From assembly GCA_001792895.1 (NCBI GenBank), contig MARA01000001.1, forward strand, positions 2,170,001 through 2,234,000: 64,000 bases of DNA. Reading direction: 5' to 3'. The position numbers and the translations under genes are program-made. Shown here piece after piece: positions 11,600 through 22,626 of the stretch; position 1 is the stretch's first letter, and each line of letters starts with the position of its first letter. The notes under the pieces are model-generated. The model was not told where the DNA came from, ran no database searches, and saw only the letters and a list, made by a program, of their open reading frames with translations. Source of the stretch: Lentinus brumalis. Lineage: Eukaryota; Basidiomycota; Agaricomycetes; Polyporales; Polyporaceae.

Positions 11600-14500
11600 T
11601 GTTGTCGCAGACTGCAAAGAAAGACTGAGATCAGTCCCTGCCACACAGTACGAGAATTTGAAGCACTAGACTTACGCGAATTGTCTGGTATTGCAAAACG
11701 GAGGGGATGAAAAGCCACGATAATAGTCGATACGACGGAGTCGTACCTACAGAGGTTGGAGAAGGGCTTGAGTGCATTGCAATGACTCGGGATGGCAGCT
11801 ATTTATGCAACCTGCATTTGCTTAAAGGACCGCCCAAGCAACTTCTAGCGCTGCGGCTTGGGGACGCACCGTGCGGTTCTCTATTTGGTTATTTGGCCTG
11901 CCAACCAGAAACAGTGCGTGAGAGTTGCAGTCACCTTCGATGACATCCGCGACATATGCGTGTTATCACAGGATCCGGGCGGTCAAGCACCAGATGACCT
12001 CGGTGCCCCGCGCCCATGCATGCAACACGTTCCTAGGACTTCCCTAGTACCTGAGGACTCCGACTTATACCGGCGCTCCGGGTACAAGGCTAACAGGTAC
12101 GGACGTGAAGGGTTTGCTAAGGCAAACAGCGGCGGGCATTTGATAGCTCGGCATACCGGCTGCAATTAGGATATGAGCTACTCGACTGTACGAGACCGTG
12201 CACAAGTACAAACTCACCTGATGATATCCAGCAATGTGAACGGACCTCCCTCGTGTGGCAATCACGCTATCGGGATCTCCATGTCATGTATGGCGGTCTT
12301 GTGGTTTGCTCTTGCGGCACCAGATTGCCAGTGGATCTGAGGGCGGAGATATCGGCGTGAATTCATTGCATCTAGCGCATCGTGCAGGTCTGCTGTAATA
12401 CGGAATGAGGGGTACGGGGCGCTTACCCCGAGATCCGTGTCCGTGGAATTCCTAGGACGATGAAGACTTGTGAGCGTGCATGTCGTTTGGAGGGCATATG
12501 GACTTACCAGGCAATCTGCAAACCCTGTTACGCAGCTGCTTCTTGGACCCGAAGACGGTTCGGTAGTTGTTTCAAATCTGCCGAAGGCTGTACTCTACAC
12601 TTTGTTCCCTTTGTAGGCAGATAAGGGGTTTTTCAGGTGTTCCGCTGGCGATGAGAGGAGTGAGGAGATAACAAGAAGAGGGTCAAGTGTCCGACACATA
12701 CAGCACTTTGCGAGAACGGGCTGAGAGCATGGCATGCTGCACCTAGACGTAGCGTCATCTCGTTTGGGATGCGACACGAGCTGTGCAATGCCCTGCTTGC
12801 CATGCATGCACGGACGAGTGAATCGTGTCGAGATGGGCCGCCCATGAAAAGGCCGAGCTGGTTACTCCGGCCAGTTATGGCCTAGTGCAACTACTCCTCG
12901 GTGGAGCCGTCCATGCGATGCATCGAGCGTTCCTAGCCGTAATATGCGAGTGAATTCCACGGGAGAAGCCTTTGTGCGGGTGAAGGCAGTGAAAAACCGG
13001 GGATGCAACTGTACTGCATAGGAACGTCGCGGGGCGGGGCGCCCCGCACCGTAGAACCTGTCACTGGCTGCTGCATGAGGTCTGTCAAACAGCAGATAGA
13101 GCGGTGCTGTGAGCAATAGGGACAAATAAGTGACAGCATTAGACCAGTAGAGGAAAGTACACTTAGTTGACCTCACCCCAGAAACCGGGGTTCAAACGTG
13201 CTTCTCACCCTTTCCCGGGCGTATTGACTCCTCATGAGCGGACCACGGCCTACACGGCGGCAACCTGACTGCGCAACGTCACGGCATCTAGTAAGAGTCG
13301 AGACAGACTGTACGGCAGAGATTGGCATAACGCTCAGTTCAGCGCTATCTTCGGAAACCGGTCACGCACCCGGCATGTCCGATTTACCTGTCCTGAGAGC
13401 AGGGGTCGATCGACAACGCCATTTTCCCTAAGAGCTCGCTGATTGCGGCTGATGCACTGACAACCAGGCCCGATACGACGTCGGAGCGCATACCATGCGC
13501 ACACCATACATGGTCGAAGCCCTTGGAATTCGAAGACACTTGATTCGGACGGACAGAGTTCTGCCGTGTAGTCAACAGGGGTGGGATCTTGTGCCGCTCA
13601 CTGGACCCGTTTCACTAGCGTCCGGCTGACTGTTTCAAGTACGTCCTTTCCTGCCATAGAAAGTCTCCTACATATGGCTGCCTGTGGTATGAGCGAATAC
13701 GGGCATCGGGCCACCTTGTTAGCGCGTAACTCGAATGTAGGCGGCCTTACCGCAGGTTGCGATGCTAGGACCTCTAGTTTGCCGACGTAGGTAACAGTCA
13801 ATTGATGTTTTACTTCGCTTGACTGCAGGGAGACGAGTACGACACTGGCAAGCGTTCGCAGAGTTGGTGGTTAGATGTTGAGATAGTAGATACGGTAGCC
13901 GCCGGGCGGAAGCGTGACGTGGGCGTCACTCTAAGCGCGCGCCCCGACCGACTTGGACCCAAACGGTCATGATGATGATTCTTTCATATTTCTGCGCTCG
14001 CAAAGCATACTGATAAGTATTCTGCACGATGTCCTCGATGTCCTCCTCCCTGTGAGTGATGAGCGTCCGACAATCAGTATCGCCGGTTCCCTCGAGTCAC
14101 GGTCTCAGCTGACCTGCGAGAGGGTAGACTGGCGCGACGCAAATATCGGATTGTCCTAATATCGTCTGTCAAGGAGCGTCGTGCTGCCTTGGCCGCGCCT
14201 TTCCTCCGACACGCCCGTATGGCCAGAGAAGTCTAGGGTGGAGATAATACACCGAGAAGTCCGTGGTACGTACCCCGGATGTCGGAAGCTTCGCCCTCCA
14301 CCCTGAAATTTGCACAGCCAAGGTACGGCCGATAGAACATCTGAATTAAATCGATGGAATTGATGAGGCACTGTACGTTTTGGCAGCGTGACAACCAACG
14401 TCTCAACGCAATGGCCGGGCTCGAGCGGACTGGTTATTCGGGTATAACCCCTGTTCATGGGGACCCTGCAGGAACCGAATTGATGTTCTTCCTTTCCTGG

Positions 14501-16118
14501 TACAGGAAGCTTTGTGCGGCTATATGGAGGCCTGCGGGGTGCGCGCAAAAGTGCTAGCCTCATCGGGGTGACAGGCGTAGAACTCAGCACCGGTAAGCAC
14601 TCCTCTGTATTGCCATGGCGGAGACCTAATTATGTATGGTCTCTGATTCTACGTCCGTTTCTGTGGTTATAGCCTGACAGACAGTAGTGTTCCTCGTACC
14701 GAACTGTTTCCACGGGTCCCCGGAAGTCCAGGTATGTACCCAAGGAACCTCCAGCAGAACCCTCCGAAGTCCGATGAGGGTCCGATACGGTGAACACGGG
14801 CATGTTAACTTGACATGCGACGCATCTGCCTGTAATTTCCGGTATAACAACGTGCCTCGTTGTACCGTTGGGATTTTCTCAACGTGCGTAGCCGGGCGGC
14901 AGTGGCTGCTTCTCAGCGCTCGTTACTCGCATGCTCATGATCACCGTGCCCGCCCATTACCAAAGGAAGTCCCTCGACCCTGAGCGAAGAATGCGCTAGA
15001 AGCATAGTCGCACTCACCCGCCGGCCACGATGAGCCTCTGCGCCTGCTACATGGACAGCCTAGTCGCTACGCGAGCTCATCTCAAGGCTCAAGGCTATGC
15101 TGATCCTGCCGCCATGGCCAGAGGAAGGTCATCGACCCTGACCGTCCCCATTCAAACGCGTACCACGAGGACTACGTGCCCGAGGTCGGCGGCGAGGCGT
15201 AACTCCACCGCCGCGGACACTCTGTATGCGCTGTACGTTGTCATCTCTGCGCTAAGTATGCGTGGCTGATCCATGACTCACCCCCCTCTCCTTCCGTATG
15301 AGAGCGCACAAGGACCCTTGCGTACTCTGACTGGAAGCTCAAGCGTACTCGGAAGCAGGACCCTGAGTGAGTACCAGATCAGATTTGGATGCGAAGCGTC
15401 TCGGTATCATGGAGTGCTGATGTTTCATACGAGTATCCTACGTCGTGTACCGGACACTCGGGACCAGCGGACGTTCTCTCCTGTGCGGTGGTCGCCCTCA
15501 GCCAGTATCACTCGGTGAGGGCTCTTTTTAACTCTCATTGGTGACCCTGGACTATCTCTGCGAGCGTCGTCGGCTTCTTTGCTGGACACCTGCGACGCAT
15601 GGTAACGAATGGGCGGCGAGTATCAGCTTCCCAACGGTCACTGGTTCTCGAGGATCCGGGGACACAAGTAGACCCCGGACGACTTATCTCGAGCGAACGC
15701 TGTCACACACTACATGCAGTCATGCGAGCCAAACACAGACTCGAGGCCGTGTCACGTCACCCATAATATAGCCCCCGTTAGTGATGGAGCCCATCGTTGA
15801 CGCAGAGCCACAGCTCAGCCTTCGGGGCCATGGGCGTTCGGATTCATATCTATCCCTCCTAGCCGCTGAGCCGATCCCGAGCGGTGATGTTGCTTATCAT
15901 CTTGCAGCATGTGGCAGTTGTGCGAAGAGGCGTATGACATTGGTGTTATGCTTAGTAGTACATGTGCAAGCCGTGAATACAGGCAGCGAGTGGCAAGAGC
16001 GACAGGCAGTAAATAATACTGTACAGCGGATCGGAGCGTAGGCAAGAGAGGCATGGTGGGAGGCTGATATAGAAAAAAACGCAAGTACTTAATACTCGTC
16101 GCGACAGGTGCACGTACT
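11600..16118. other. Gene-poor stretch with possible decayed coding pieces
   Basis: No complete gene recognised in 4.5 kb. A TATA-like CATAAATAG on the minus strand near 11796-11806 may serve member 1. Around 14940-15365 three separated short frames contain similar peptides (RKSLDPE, RKVIDPD, RKQDPE), suggesting duplicated and decayed exons; see the separate entry. Confidence 0.4.
14934..15365 (+). pseudogene. Possible decayed coding fragments with RK-x-DPE/DPD peptides
   Basis: One frame near 14934-14996 reads MLMITVPAHYQRKSLDPERR. A second at 15122-15202 reads RKVIDPDRPHSNAYHEDY then VPEVGGEA and a stop, which looks like a genuine protein C-terminus. A third near 15325-15365 reads SDWKLKRTRKQDPE directly before a good donor GTGAGTAC. 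The three frames are not joinable with confidence and I do not recognise the protein. They may be relics of a duplicated gene or chance. Confidence 0.25.
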
Positions 16119-16673
16119 TCACGACAGACCGCCATGAGCACCGGAGCTGAACACGGGGACTCGGGATGCCACGGAGACGTACGCTGGAGGAGGGCTGCCC
16201 GGTGAAGAGAGGGCAGCCCGAGAGGCAACGTCCCGAACTTCAGCTTTGATCAAGTCGAAGCCGCCGGGCGTGAGAGTAGACGCCGTGGACTGCGACGACG
16301 TAATGGAGGGGTTGCGAGCATAGGGAGTGGGAGGAGTCACGAAGGTCGAATCATCCCTGGTCTCGGCATCGCGTGCACGGGCTCTGTCGTGCAGGCAGCG
16401 GGGGCACTTTGACTTGTCGACGGAGGCGATAGGAGACCCACGGCGGGAGATAGAGGTGTGGGCGTGTTTGAGCTCAGGCCTGGAAATACGAACGCAGCAG
16501 GTCTTGCGAGCGACAGCACAGAAGCCAATCACGAGTGCGATGAATGCGACTACGTGTATGCAATGAGGAACAATGCTGAGGACTGATAAGGAATACCAAC
16601 TGATAGACCCAGCGATCGTCACGATGAGTCCAGTCGAGACTCCTTCCGTCCCCGAGGTATTGATTGGTGCCAT
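16119..16673 (-). CDS. Single-pass membrane protein, family member 2
   Basis: Start at 16671-16673 (MAPINTSGTEGVSTGLIVTI). Exon 1 is 16673-16601; intron 16600-16550 (GTTGGT...GTAG, 51 nt, phase 1); exon 2 is 16549-16119. Spliced, the helix is LIVTIAGSI-IAFIALVIGF-CAVARKTCCVR, ending in the ARKxCC border that defines the family. Then come ISRPELKHAHTSISRRGSPI, ASVDKSKCPRCLHDRARARD, TPPTPYARNPS and a C-terminus with SPGSPPPAYVSVASRV. The two juxtamembrane cysteines are candidates for palmitoylation, the CPRC pair could bind metal or form a disulfide, and PPxY-type motifs can bind WW domains of ubiquitin ligases; these are inferences from motif type. The N-terminus is too short for a domain; topology is probably N-out/C-in. 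No described family recognised. Confidence 0.72.
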   Translation of the reverse strand: MAPINTSGTEGVSTGLIVTIAGSISWYSLSVLSIVPHCIHVVAFIALVIGFCAVARKTCCVRISRPELKHAHTSISRRGSPIASVDKSKCPRCLHDRARARDAETRDDSTFVTPPTPYARNPSITSSQSTASTLTPGGFDLIKAEVRDVASRAALSSPGSPPPAYVSVASRVPVFSSGAHGGLS

Positions 16674-17589
16674 GAAGGACTAAGCGATCCTTGCCAATGC
16701 CGATGATGTCGTCAGAGAGAGTTCGGATGGAGAGAGGGTTCAAGAGTGACTAACCGTGTGTGCTCAGCGTCAGCGAGGTAGACTGGTATAAAACGAAGGG
16801 AGTGGTGGAGTCAAAGTAGCTTTGCGGAGGGTTGCCTGCATGGCGATAGGAAAAGACATCGAGTTATATGCTGAGCTGAGTAGGAAAGTATGAAAGTTGA
16901 AACTGAAGAGAAGGAAGGAAGGCGCGGAGTTCTCAAGGAAGCGCCGCCGCTGAGGGGACGCGTGGGTATATGTGAGCATCGGACGTCCAACCTTGTCTAC
17001 TTACATACAAGTTACATCAGATGCCTCATGGACTCGACGCCTACGGCGTGCAGCACGCCGTACGGGGGAGGTGCCAGACTCCCGGAAGCTCCCGCAATCC
17101 CATGGTGGAGTGCCCTACTCACACGAGATGGAACCTGCATAAGTCAGATGGAGACCAAGTCATGGTCCCATGGTGAACGGGCTGGCGTACCTTGATACCC
17201 CAGGAGATGAAATGGTGTCTCTCTATTCAGCACGCGCCATAATAACAGCACAATTTTGAAGGATGCATGTCACATGTAGTGAGTGGGGCGTAGATCTGTT
17301 ACACACCTAGCCCACAATGGTCTAGTGCCAGATGGGTTGCGAGCGCGATTGAGTTGCGGAGATAGAGTCTTCCGCTGAAACTCTTAGATGAGTGTCTGTA
17401 CCCCGCACGTTCCTAGGATCAGATCAAGGATCAGATCGTGTGTGCAATAGTACCGTATTGATGCACTCCCAGGGCCAGAGGAGCAAGCACACGAGGCTGA
17501 GGTTCAGCAGAGACCACCTGCAGTTACTGGCATAGCCTCGCATGCGTATCGGAACAGGTTCCTAGAACGACGTACCTTCAACGCTGACA
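16674..17589. other. Intergenic, promoter side of family member 2
   Basis: No gene seen. A TATA-like ATATAA on the minus strand lies near 16863-16872, about 190 bp upstream of the member 2 start. A perfect 9-bp inverted repeat with a 3-nt loop (TACGGCGTG, CAG, CACGCCGTA) sits at 17042-17062. Confidence 0.4.
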
Positions 17590-17861
17590 TACTGTACCAT
17601 TTCAAACTGTTCGGCACGTCACGCGTCACAGAGGCCCGAAATTGACGAAATTTCGGCCTCTGTCACACGTCACCGGCAGGATTGTCGAAATTGTCCTTCG
17701 GGCGCTTACCGATCCGCGGGAGCGGCGCGCTGTCGCGCGCCCAAATTGTGCCGAAATTCGGGCCTCTGTCACGGGCAGGAGCCCGTAGTGCCGAATTGTC
17801 GAACCGGTTTGACCCTGTCACAGGTCACAGCCAGTGCCGGACTGTTTGAAATGGTACAGTA
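17590..17861. mobile_element. MITE flanked by TA dinucleotides (Tc1/mariner-like signature)
   Basis: Terminal inverted repeats begin CTGTACCATTTCAAACTGTT at 17592 and are mirrored by the 3' end TGTTTGAAATGGTACAG at 17859 with a few mismatches; both ends abut TA (17590-17591 and 17860-17861), the target duplication expected of Tc1/mariner elements. The 272-bp element has no coding capacity. Its interior contains nested inverted repeats built on GAGGCCCGAAATT and AAATTTCGGCCTC, so much of it could fold back. It is non-autonomous and would need a transposase from elsewhere. Confidence 0.78.
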
Positions 17862-18114
17862 CTTTCCTGCATTATGAACCCATCTGAGTCTTGGTTATCG
17901 CGTTGCTGTAGTCTTCCAAGTCCGCGCGGCCCATTGGACTCGGAGTTGAATCCACGATGTGCTGGCAGAGCCGGCTAGTGAAGCAGGGATACTGAGACCG
18001 ATCGCTTCAAATATAAGTGGGCCTGAAGGAGTACTACTGTGGTTCATATGAAGACATTGAGCGGTCTGGTGGTGGTGTGCGCCGAACAAGATGTCAGAGG
18101 TGAGATACTGCTGG

Positions 18115-18184
18115 TCGGACCCCGATCACTCATTAGCCGTAGCAGAGGCCCTTTCCATATGTGGTAATCATACTGAACGCCAGA
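18115..18184 (-). repeat. Conserved 3'-flank element, copy a
   Basis: On the plus strand: CGGACCCCGATCAC, about 25 nt, CCATATGTGG, 3-4 nt, then ATACTGAACGCCAGAC. It matches copies at 18.8, 20.8 and 25.85 kb. No family gene lies immediately to its right, so it is an orphan copy. Confidence 0.65.
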
Positions 18185-18789
18185 CTCAACTCGCAATCCT
18201 CTAGGTTTTCAGAGCGAGGCGTACTACGTCGCTAGACCCGACTTATAGTAAAGCTCATGTAGTCTATCTATAGAATTGTGGGAGACTCAGAATGACTTTC
18301 AGGTACCATGTCGTCTCATTTTCGAAGCACGGCCGGAAATCACGAGGAATATGAACAAATACTAGACTTACGAAACAACTCAAGAGACTTACCGTAACAG
18401 AAATTACAAGCAAAGCATTATACAAAGCAGCACAACACATCCGAGTCATAAATCTCAAACGGACATCGCGAGTAACATGTGGAAGATGACCATCGGAGAA
18501 GCAGAGTGCCTCGTTTTTCGAAAATCAGAAGTCCGGTCTCATCACAAGGTGGCGAGTTTCTGGTGCAGTCTCGCTGGTAATAGCTCGTTTGATGTCGAGC
18601 TTCAGTCGGGACTCGGGCGAGTGTGTCTACGCCGCGACCTCCGAGGTGCATTGTCCATACGAGAGATAGAGAGGTAAGCTCAAGGTATGGCTGTAAGTAT
18701 TCGACGGAGGTGGCCGGTGACAGCTGGGGAGTACTTAGTGGTACTTACTGCCGGAACCGCGGCTGACGACCTATGGGCGGTTGCTACGA

Positions 18790-18860
18790 TGGGACCCCGG
18801 AAACTAGTCGCGCGCGGAGATCTAAAATACCATATATGGTATTGATACTGAACGCCAGAC
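18790..18860 (-). repeat. Conserved 3'-flank element, copy b
   Basis: Plus strand: GGGACCCCGG, spacer, ACCATATATGGT (a perfect palindrome with a CArG-box core), ATTG, ATACTGAACGCCAGAC. It lies about 360 bp beyond the stop of family member 3. Role unknown: candidate 3' UTR element, MADS-box protein site, or start of an antisense transcript. Confidence 0.68.
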
Positions 18861-19223
18861 AATTTTCGGGTGCAATCTGGGCTTCTCGGCTTCACATGAT
18901 GTCATGGGCGGTGATCACGTTTGGGATGCTATTTGCATGAACAATATGGGAGCATCTGAATCCCTATGGACATCGAGCTATGATCTATCAAATGCGATTC
19001 GATGAAATTTCAGGTAAGGCTGTACCCTCAGAAATCGATGATCATGTATAGAAAGACAGAAACAACATATCCTAAACGTTTACAGAAGAATCAGTCCACA
19101 GCACAGGAACAGACATGAGGCAGAGAGGGGTGGCTATAATAGTTCAGCAATCCGTTCAGCGAGCGCCGGCGGGCTCTGGACTTCACTAGTACATCCAAAT
19201 ATTCGCGAGGGGGCAGCAGCTCA

Positions 19224-19660
19224 CTACGTCGCAGTGACAAAGCGGAGCTTGCATTCATCGGCCAGCAGGGACGCCGAGGAAGAGTCAGCGCGTGAAGGCA
19301 ACGTGGGAGGCAGCCCTTTCGACGCTCCCCAGCTCCCCACCTGACGGGCGCGACGCCTATCGCCGAGACAGCGCGGACACTTCGATCTGTCAACGGAAGC
19401 TATCGGCGATCCGCGCGGGGGTGCGCAGACGTGAACATGCTTGAGATCGGACGTACACGGCCGGACGCAGCATTTCTTGCGAGCGACGAGGCAAAATCCG
19501 AGTACAATGGCGACGAACAACGCTGGGGATACGACATGAGTATCAATTTCGCAATAAGAGGGGGCTGAGAACGCATACCGGCGCCGCTGGCAATCGCGAT
19601 GATGAACTCTAGCGACAGCGGTCCCTCTTTGGGTGCTTCATCAAGCGGGACGGGGGCCAT
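19224..19660 (-). CDS. Single-pass membrane protein, family member 3 (short tail)
   Basis: Start at 19658-19660 (MAPVPLDEAPKEGPLSLEFI). Exon 1 19660-19579; intron 19578-19523 (GTATGC...CCCAG, 56 nt, phase 1); exon 2 19522-19224. Spliced helix: SLEFIIAIASGA-ALFVAIVLGF-CLVARKKCCVR. It continues SDLKHVHVCAPPRGSPIASV, DRSKCPRCLGDRRRARQV, nearly identical in pattern to member 2. The C-terminal tail is short (about 40 residues, GLPPTLPSRADSSSAS) and lacks a PPxY motif, so it may be truncated by a frameshift relative to its relatives. A TATA-like CATATAAG on the minus strand lies near 19842-19850. Function unknown. Confidence 0.72.
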
Positions 19661-19964
19661 CGGTGACTGGTGCGAGGCGGTAGAGTGATGATGTCAGGGG
19701 GATGTTGCGTGCACGAGGAAGAGGATGCGGAAGAGGACGTCGACCAGGCCGACGGTTGGATGAGAGTCACGCGGGCAAGGTGCTGATACAAACCCGCGAG
19801 CTTTGAGCTGGTGTGCATAGCAAGCAGAGTAGGCCAGTCTTCTTATATGTGGCCCTCGTCATGGCCGTGATACGTTGAATCCAAAGCTGAGCGCCGAGCG
19901 GCTGTTCCCCTGATCGAGACGCCTCACGGCGGGGATCTCAGCGTTTCAGACGCGCGAAAAGTCG

Positions 19965-20130
19965 AGGTAAATACGCCGTCCGAGGTTACCTTTTGTCCCG
20001 TTTTGCTCGAAACGGGAGAAAACGCGGTTGAAAGGTTACCTCGCGCAGCGACTTTTCGCCCATTGGCACGCCTTTTGGCCCAACCGAAACGTCGAGATCC
20101 CTGCCGTGCCTGTTTTCGTACCCAGTTGGG
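19965..20130. repeat. Possible third copy of the dispersed foldback repeat
   Basis: Shares GAGGTTACCTTTTGT, GAAAGGTTACCT and GCGCAGCGACTTTT with the element in the V-ATPase intron (29060-29370), and has its own hairpin, TCCCGTTT-TGCTCG-AAACGGGA, at 19996-20017. Similarity was judged by eye only and the ends are not defined. Confidence 0.4.
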
Positions 20131-20794
20131 TTGGTAAAAGGCCCGAACGCATTACTCCGGGTGTTTCAAGAATTCTCAGTGGGCGCAACGCCTTGCGGGT
20201 GGGAAGTGTGCGCGCTCTGCCCAGGACGCAGTGCTGGACCCTGGCAGTCGAGGATTCAGAAGCTGTCAGAAGCCTACTAAGATCGGTCGGGAGAAGTGCC
20301 GGACACACTTACCCGGGCGTTCGGGGACATAGGTACGCAGTAGGAGCGGCGGATCCCATGGGTACACCGTCTGTGCGCGTGGTCTGCGGAACGATGCTGT
20401 GGGTATGCAGTGTCTGATTATCGGAAGCATTGTGCATAGGGTAGTATCCCTGCAGTACCTGGTCCGAGCCTCCGGGATAGCAGCTGTCTGGGCTACACAT
20501 GCACCTGACATGCCTTGATTCTGAGTTCACAGCCTTCTGGCCATCGTGACGAAGATTCCAGAGCACTCACTATGAGTATATCGCACTCGAAGCCCGCCCG
20601 GTAGCGCAGTGATTTGTCGGCTGGCCATCCGCTGGCTGTTGACGAGTGCAGTGCATACGACTGAGTGCAAAGAGAAGGAGAGAACGACCTCAAGATACGG
20701 CAGTCCCCCGGATAAGTATGCGTCGAAGTTCAAGGTACAAGCAACTCGAGTTACGGGTGCAGCAGAACATCGATTTGGTCACCAGGGTCACCCC

Positions 20795-20852
20795 TCGGAC
20801 CCCGATCACCAAACCGGTCTTGTCCATATATGGAGTCTATACTGAACGCCTG
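20795..20852 (-). repeat. Conserved 3'-flank element, copy c
   Basis: Plus strand: TCGGACCCCGATCACC, spacer, TCCATATATGGA (perfect palindrome), GTCT, ATACTGAACGCCTG. It lies about 530 bp past the stop of family member 4. The block CGGACCCCGATCAC is identical to copy a. Confidence 0.68.
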
Positions 20853-21382
20853 TGGCGGGCTTCTTCGCTTAAATTGGCAATCACCGATGCCTTATATGGG
20901 TAAACCAACTAGTGCTGTATTTGGACTGACATGCTAACCAATTACATATAGGCACAGCCCCTACCAACAGCAGTTCATCTCAACCTCAGGACCGAGATAA
21001 GTGCTGTGATACCGGCCTTCTGATCCCGCAGCACCAGGTGCGTGGAATGGAGAGGAAGGAAGACTGCCAAGTTTCATTAATGTGCGGAAATTTCGGTAGG
21101 AGTTTCAATGCTTTCTTCAACTTCTTCGAATCATGACGGATCGTGAGATTCCGTCGGCTTCAGTACCAGTGCCAGGAGATCGGATCAGGTGAAAACTTCA
21201 CGAATATACGTCACGACGAGCACATACTGTACAGACAATGCCTGCAGCGTAAGCTGTCAAGATGTTCAGCGCTCATCCGTCGGGTACAGTGCGGGCCCAG
21301 CCTACCATTCGGCCCGTCCGACGTCACTTCATCCATCGCAAGCACGTCGCTAGCCCAGACGCAGCGTTTATCCATGCGGACG

Positions 21383-22455
21383 CTAAAGTCGACGCCGAAA
21401 TAGACGTCGGAGGCGCCCTCCTCGTAAGCGCGGCTCAAATTGCTCAAGGGCCTTGCAATGCCGCCGGTAGGTGGTGTAACTCTGTGCAGTCCGGTGGGCA
21501 AATTCACCGCGCTCTTCATCCGCCGCTTGGGACTTCGTCACATCGGTAGTTCCGACGAGCGGTGCGATCTTGCGGGTCGCTACTAGTACTATCGAAGTGT
21601 CATGCACATGGGAAAGTTTTGTGAGTCGATCGATTATGAGGCTAGATATACAGGGGTTGCAGAGCAAGACATCGAGCGGGAATACATACACTAGCAAGAC
21701 AGCATCTGACGGACAGAACAAGAGCGCTTCGACGTAGGGTATATTACAGCAGACAAAAGCTAGAGGGAGCACAAGACGAGAAGCATCGCAGTTACCAAGA
21801 AATAATCGACATATGATGAGGGGTGTGCGCGGAGAGCCAGGCTCACCGGCGACCGCGACTGATAGACGCAACAGGTGCGCGGGGACCAAGAGCGACATAT
21901 GCGGGGGAGGGAACTCGGGGGCAGACGGACCCGAGAACTCGGTGCGGGCGGCACTGGAGCCGCAGCTCGAATGCCAAGACAGCGGGGGCGGGCTGCCACT
22001 GCCAGTGGTGGTGAAGGGGGGAGTGGACAGTGCACGCGTGTACGGAGGCGGCGGAGAGGGAATGGGTGCGCGAACCATGCTCTCGCCATCACGTGCCTTG
22101 AGTCCGCTGAAGGGACAGAGCCGGCACCGCGACCTGTCGAGGTCTGCAGTGGGGGCGCCGCGACGCGCTGCTGCCGGGGCGTAGTTGTACTGGGGAAGGC
22201 GGCTTCTATTCCGGGCGCAGCAGGTCCTACGTGACACGACCCAGAAGCCGAAGAGGATGATGAAGAAACCGACTGCAGAGGCGTAGGGGGAGAGGCCTGA
22301 GCATGCGTTCGACGGAGTAGGGGACGGAACATACCCAGACAGCCTACCACGACAACCACGAGCTTTGGAGTGAAATGCGTCTCCTCGGCAGCTTCTCCAG
22401 AGGTGACGGAGACGGCACTCGCCCTGGCTGGACGCTCCGAAGACGACGAGCTCAT
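21383..22455 (-). CDS. Single-pass membrane protein, family member 4 (long tail)
   Basis: Start at 22453-22455 (MSSSSSERPARASAVSVTSG). Exon 1 22455-22335; intron 22334-22273 (GTATGT...TGCAG, 62 nt, phase 1); exon 2 22272-21383. Helix: HFTPKLVVVVVGCL-VGFFIILFGFW-VVSRRTCCAR. It continues RLPQYNYAPAAARRGA, DLDRSRCRLCPFSGLKARDG and IPSPPPPYTRALSTPPF. It is closest to member 6 (shared SGEAAE-THFTPKL N-terminus, RLPQY, CPFS, PPPPYTR). The frame runs about 130 residues past the point where member 6 stops, through sequence that resembles the 3' untranslated region of member 6; the tail beyond PPPHMSLLVPA is therefore suspect. A TATA region (CCTGCTATATAACG, minus strand) lies at 22613-22626. Function unknown. 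Confidence 0.7.
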
Positions 22456-22612
22456 GGTGAATGGCTACACTGCGAAGAACGCGGACGATGGCAAAGGAGG
22501 GGCAAGCTCGGTGAAGATTGCAAGATAGGGAGTCGGCAGCTGGGTCTTTGGGTCAAGAGAGGTGACTTGGAGGGGGGGAACTGGATGGTCTGCATGGCGG
22601 ACACGAGAGCCG

Positions 22613-22626
22613 CGTTATATAGCAGG
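22613..22626 (-). promoter_or_regulatory. Core promoter TATA region of family member 4
   Basis: Minus-strand CCTGCTATATAACG, 158-171 bp upstream of the ATG. The same 14 bases occur upstream of family member 5 (26924-26937), so the core promoter was copied with the gene or is under constraint. Confidence 0.6.

Larger units (their letters stand above)
17862..19223. other. Gene-free stretch carrying two copies of the conserved flank motif
   Basis: No gene recognised. Two strong copies of the GGACCCCG / CCATATATGG / ATACTGAACGCC block lie here (18115-18184 and 18790-18860). The first has no family gene directly beside it and may mark a lost copy. Confidence 0.4.
19661..21382. other. Intergenic with a repeat remnant and a flank-motif copy
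   Basis: No gene recognised. Contains a possible relative of the foldback repeat (about 19965-20130) and the third strong copy of the family flank motif (20795-20852). Confidence 0.4.

Noticed and set aside
13130..13200. Sequence with GGGTTCAAAC resembling a tRNA B box
   Set aside because: The flanking bases do not form a T stem or acceptor stem and there is no A box at the right distance.
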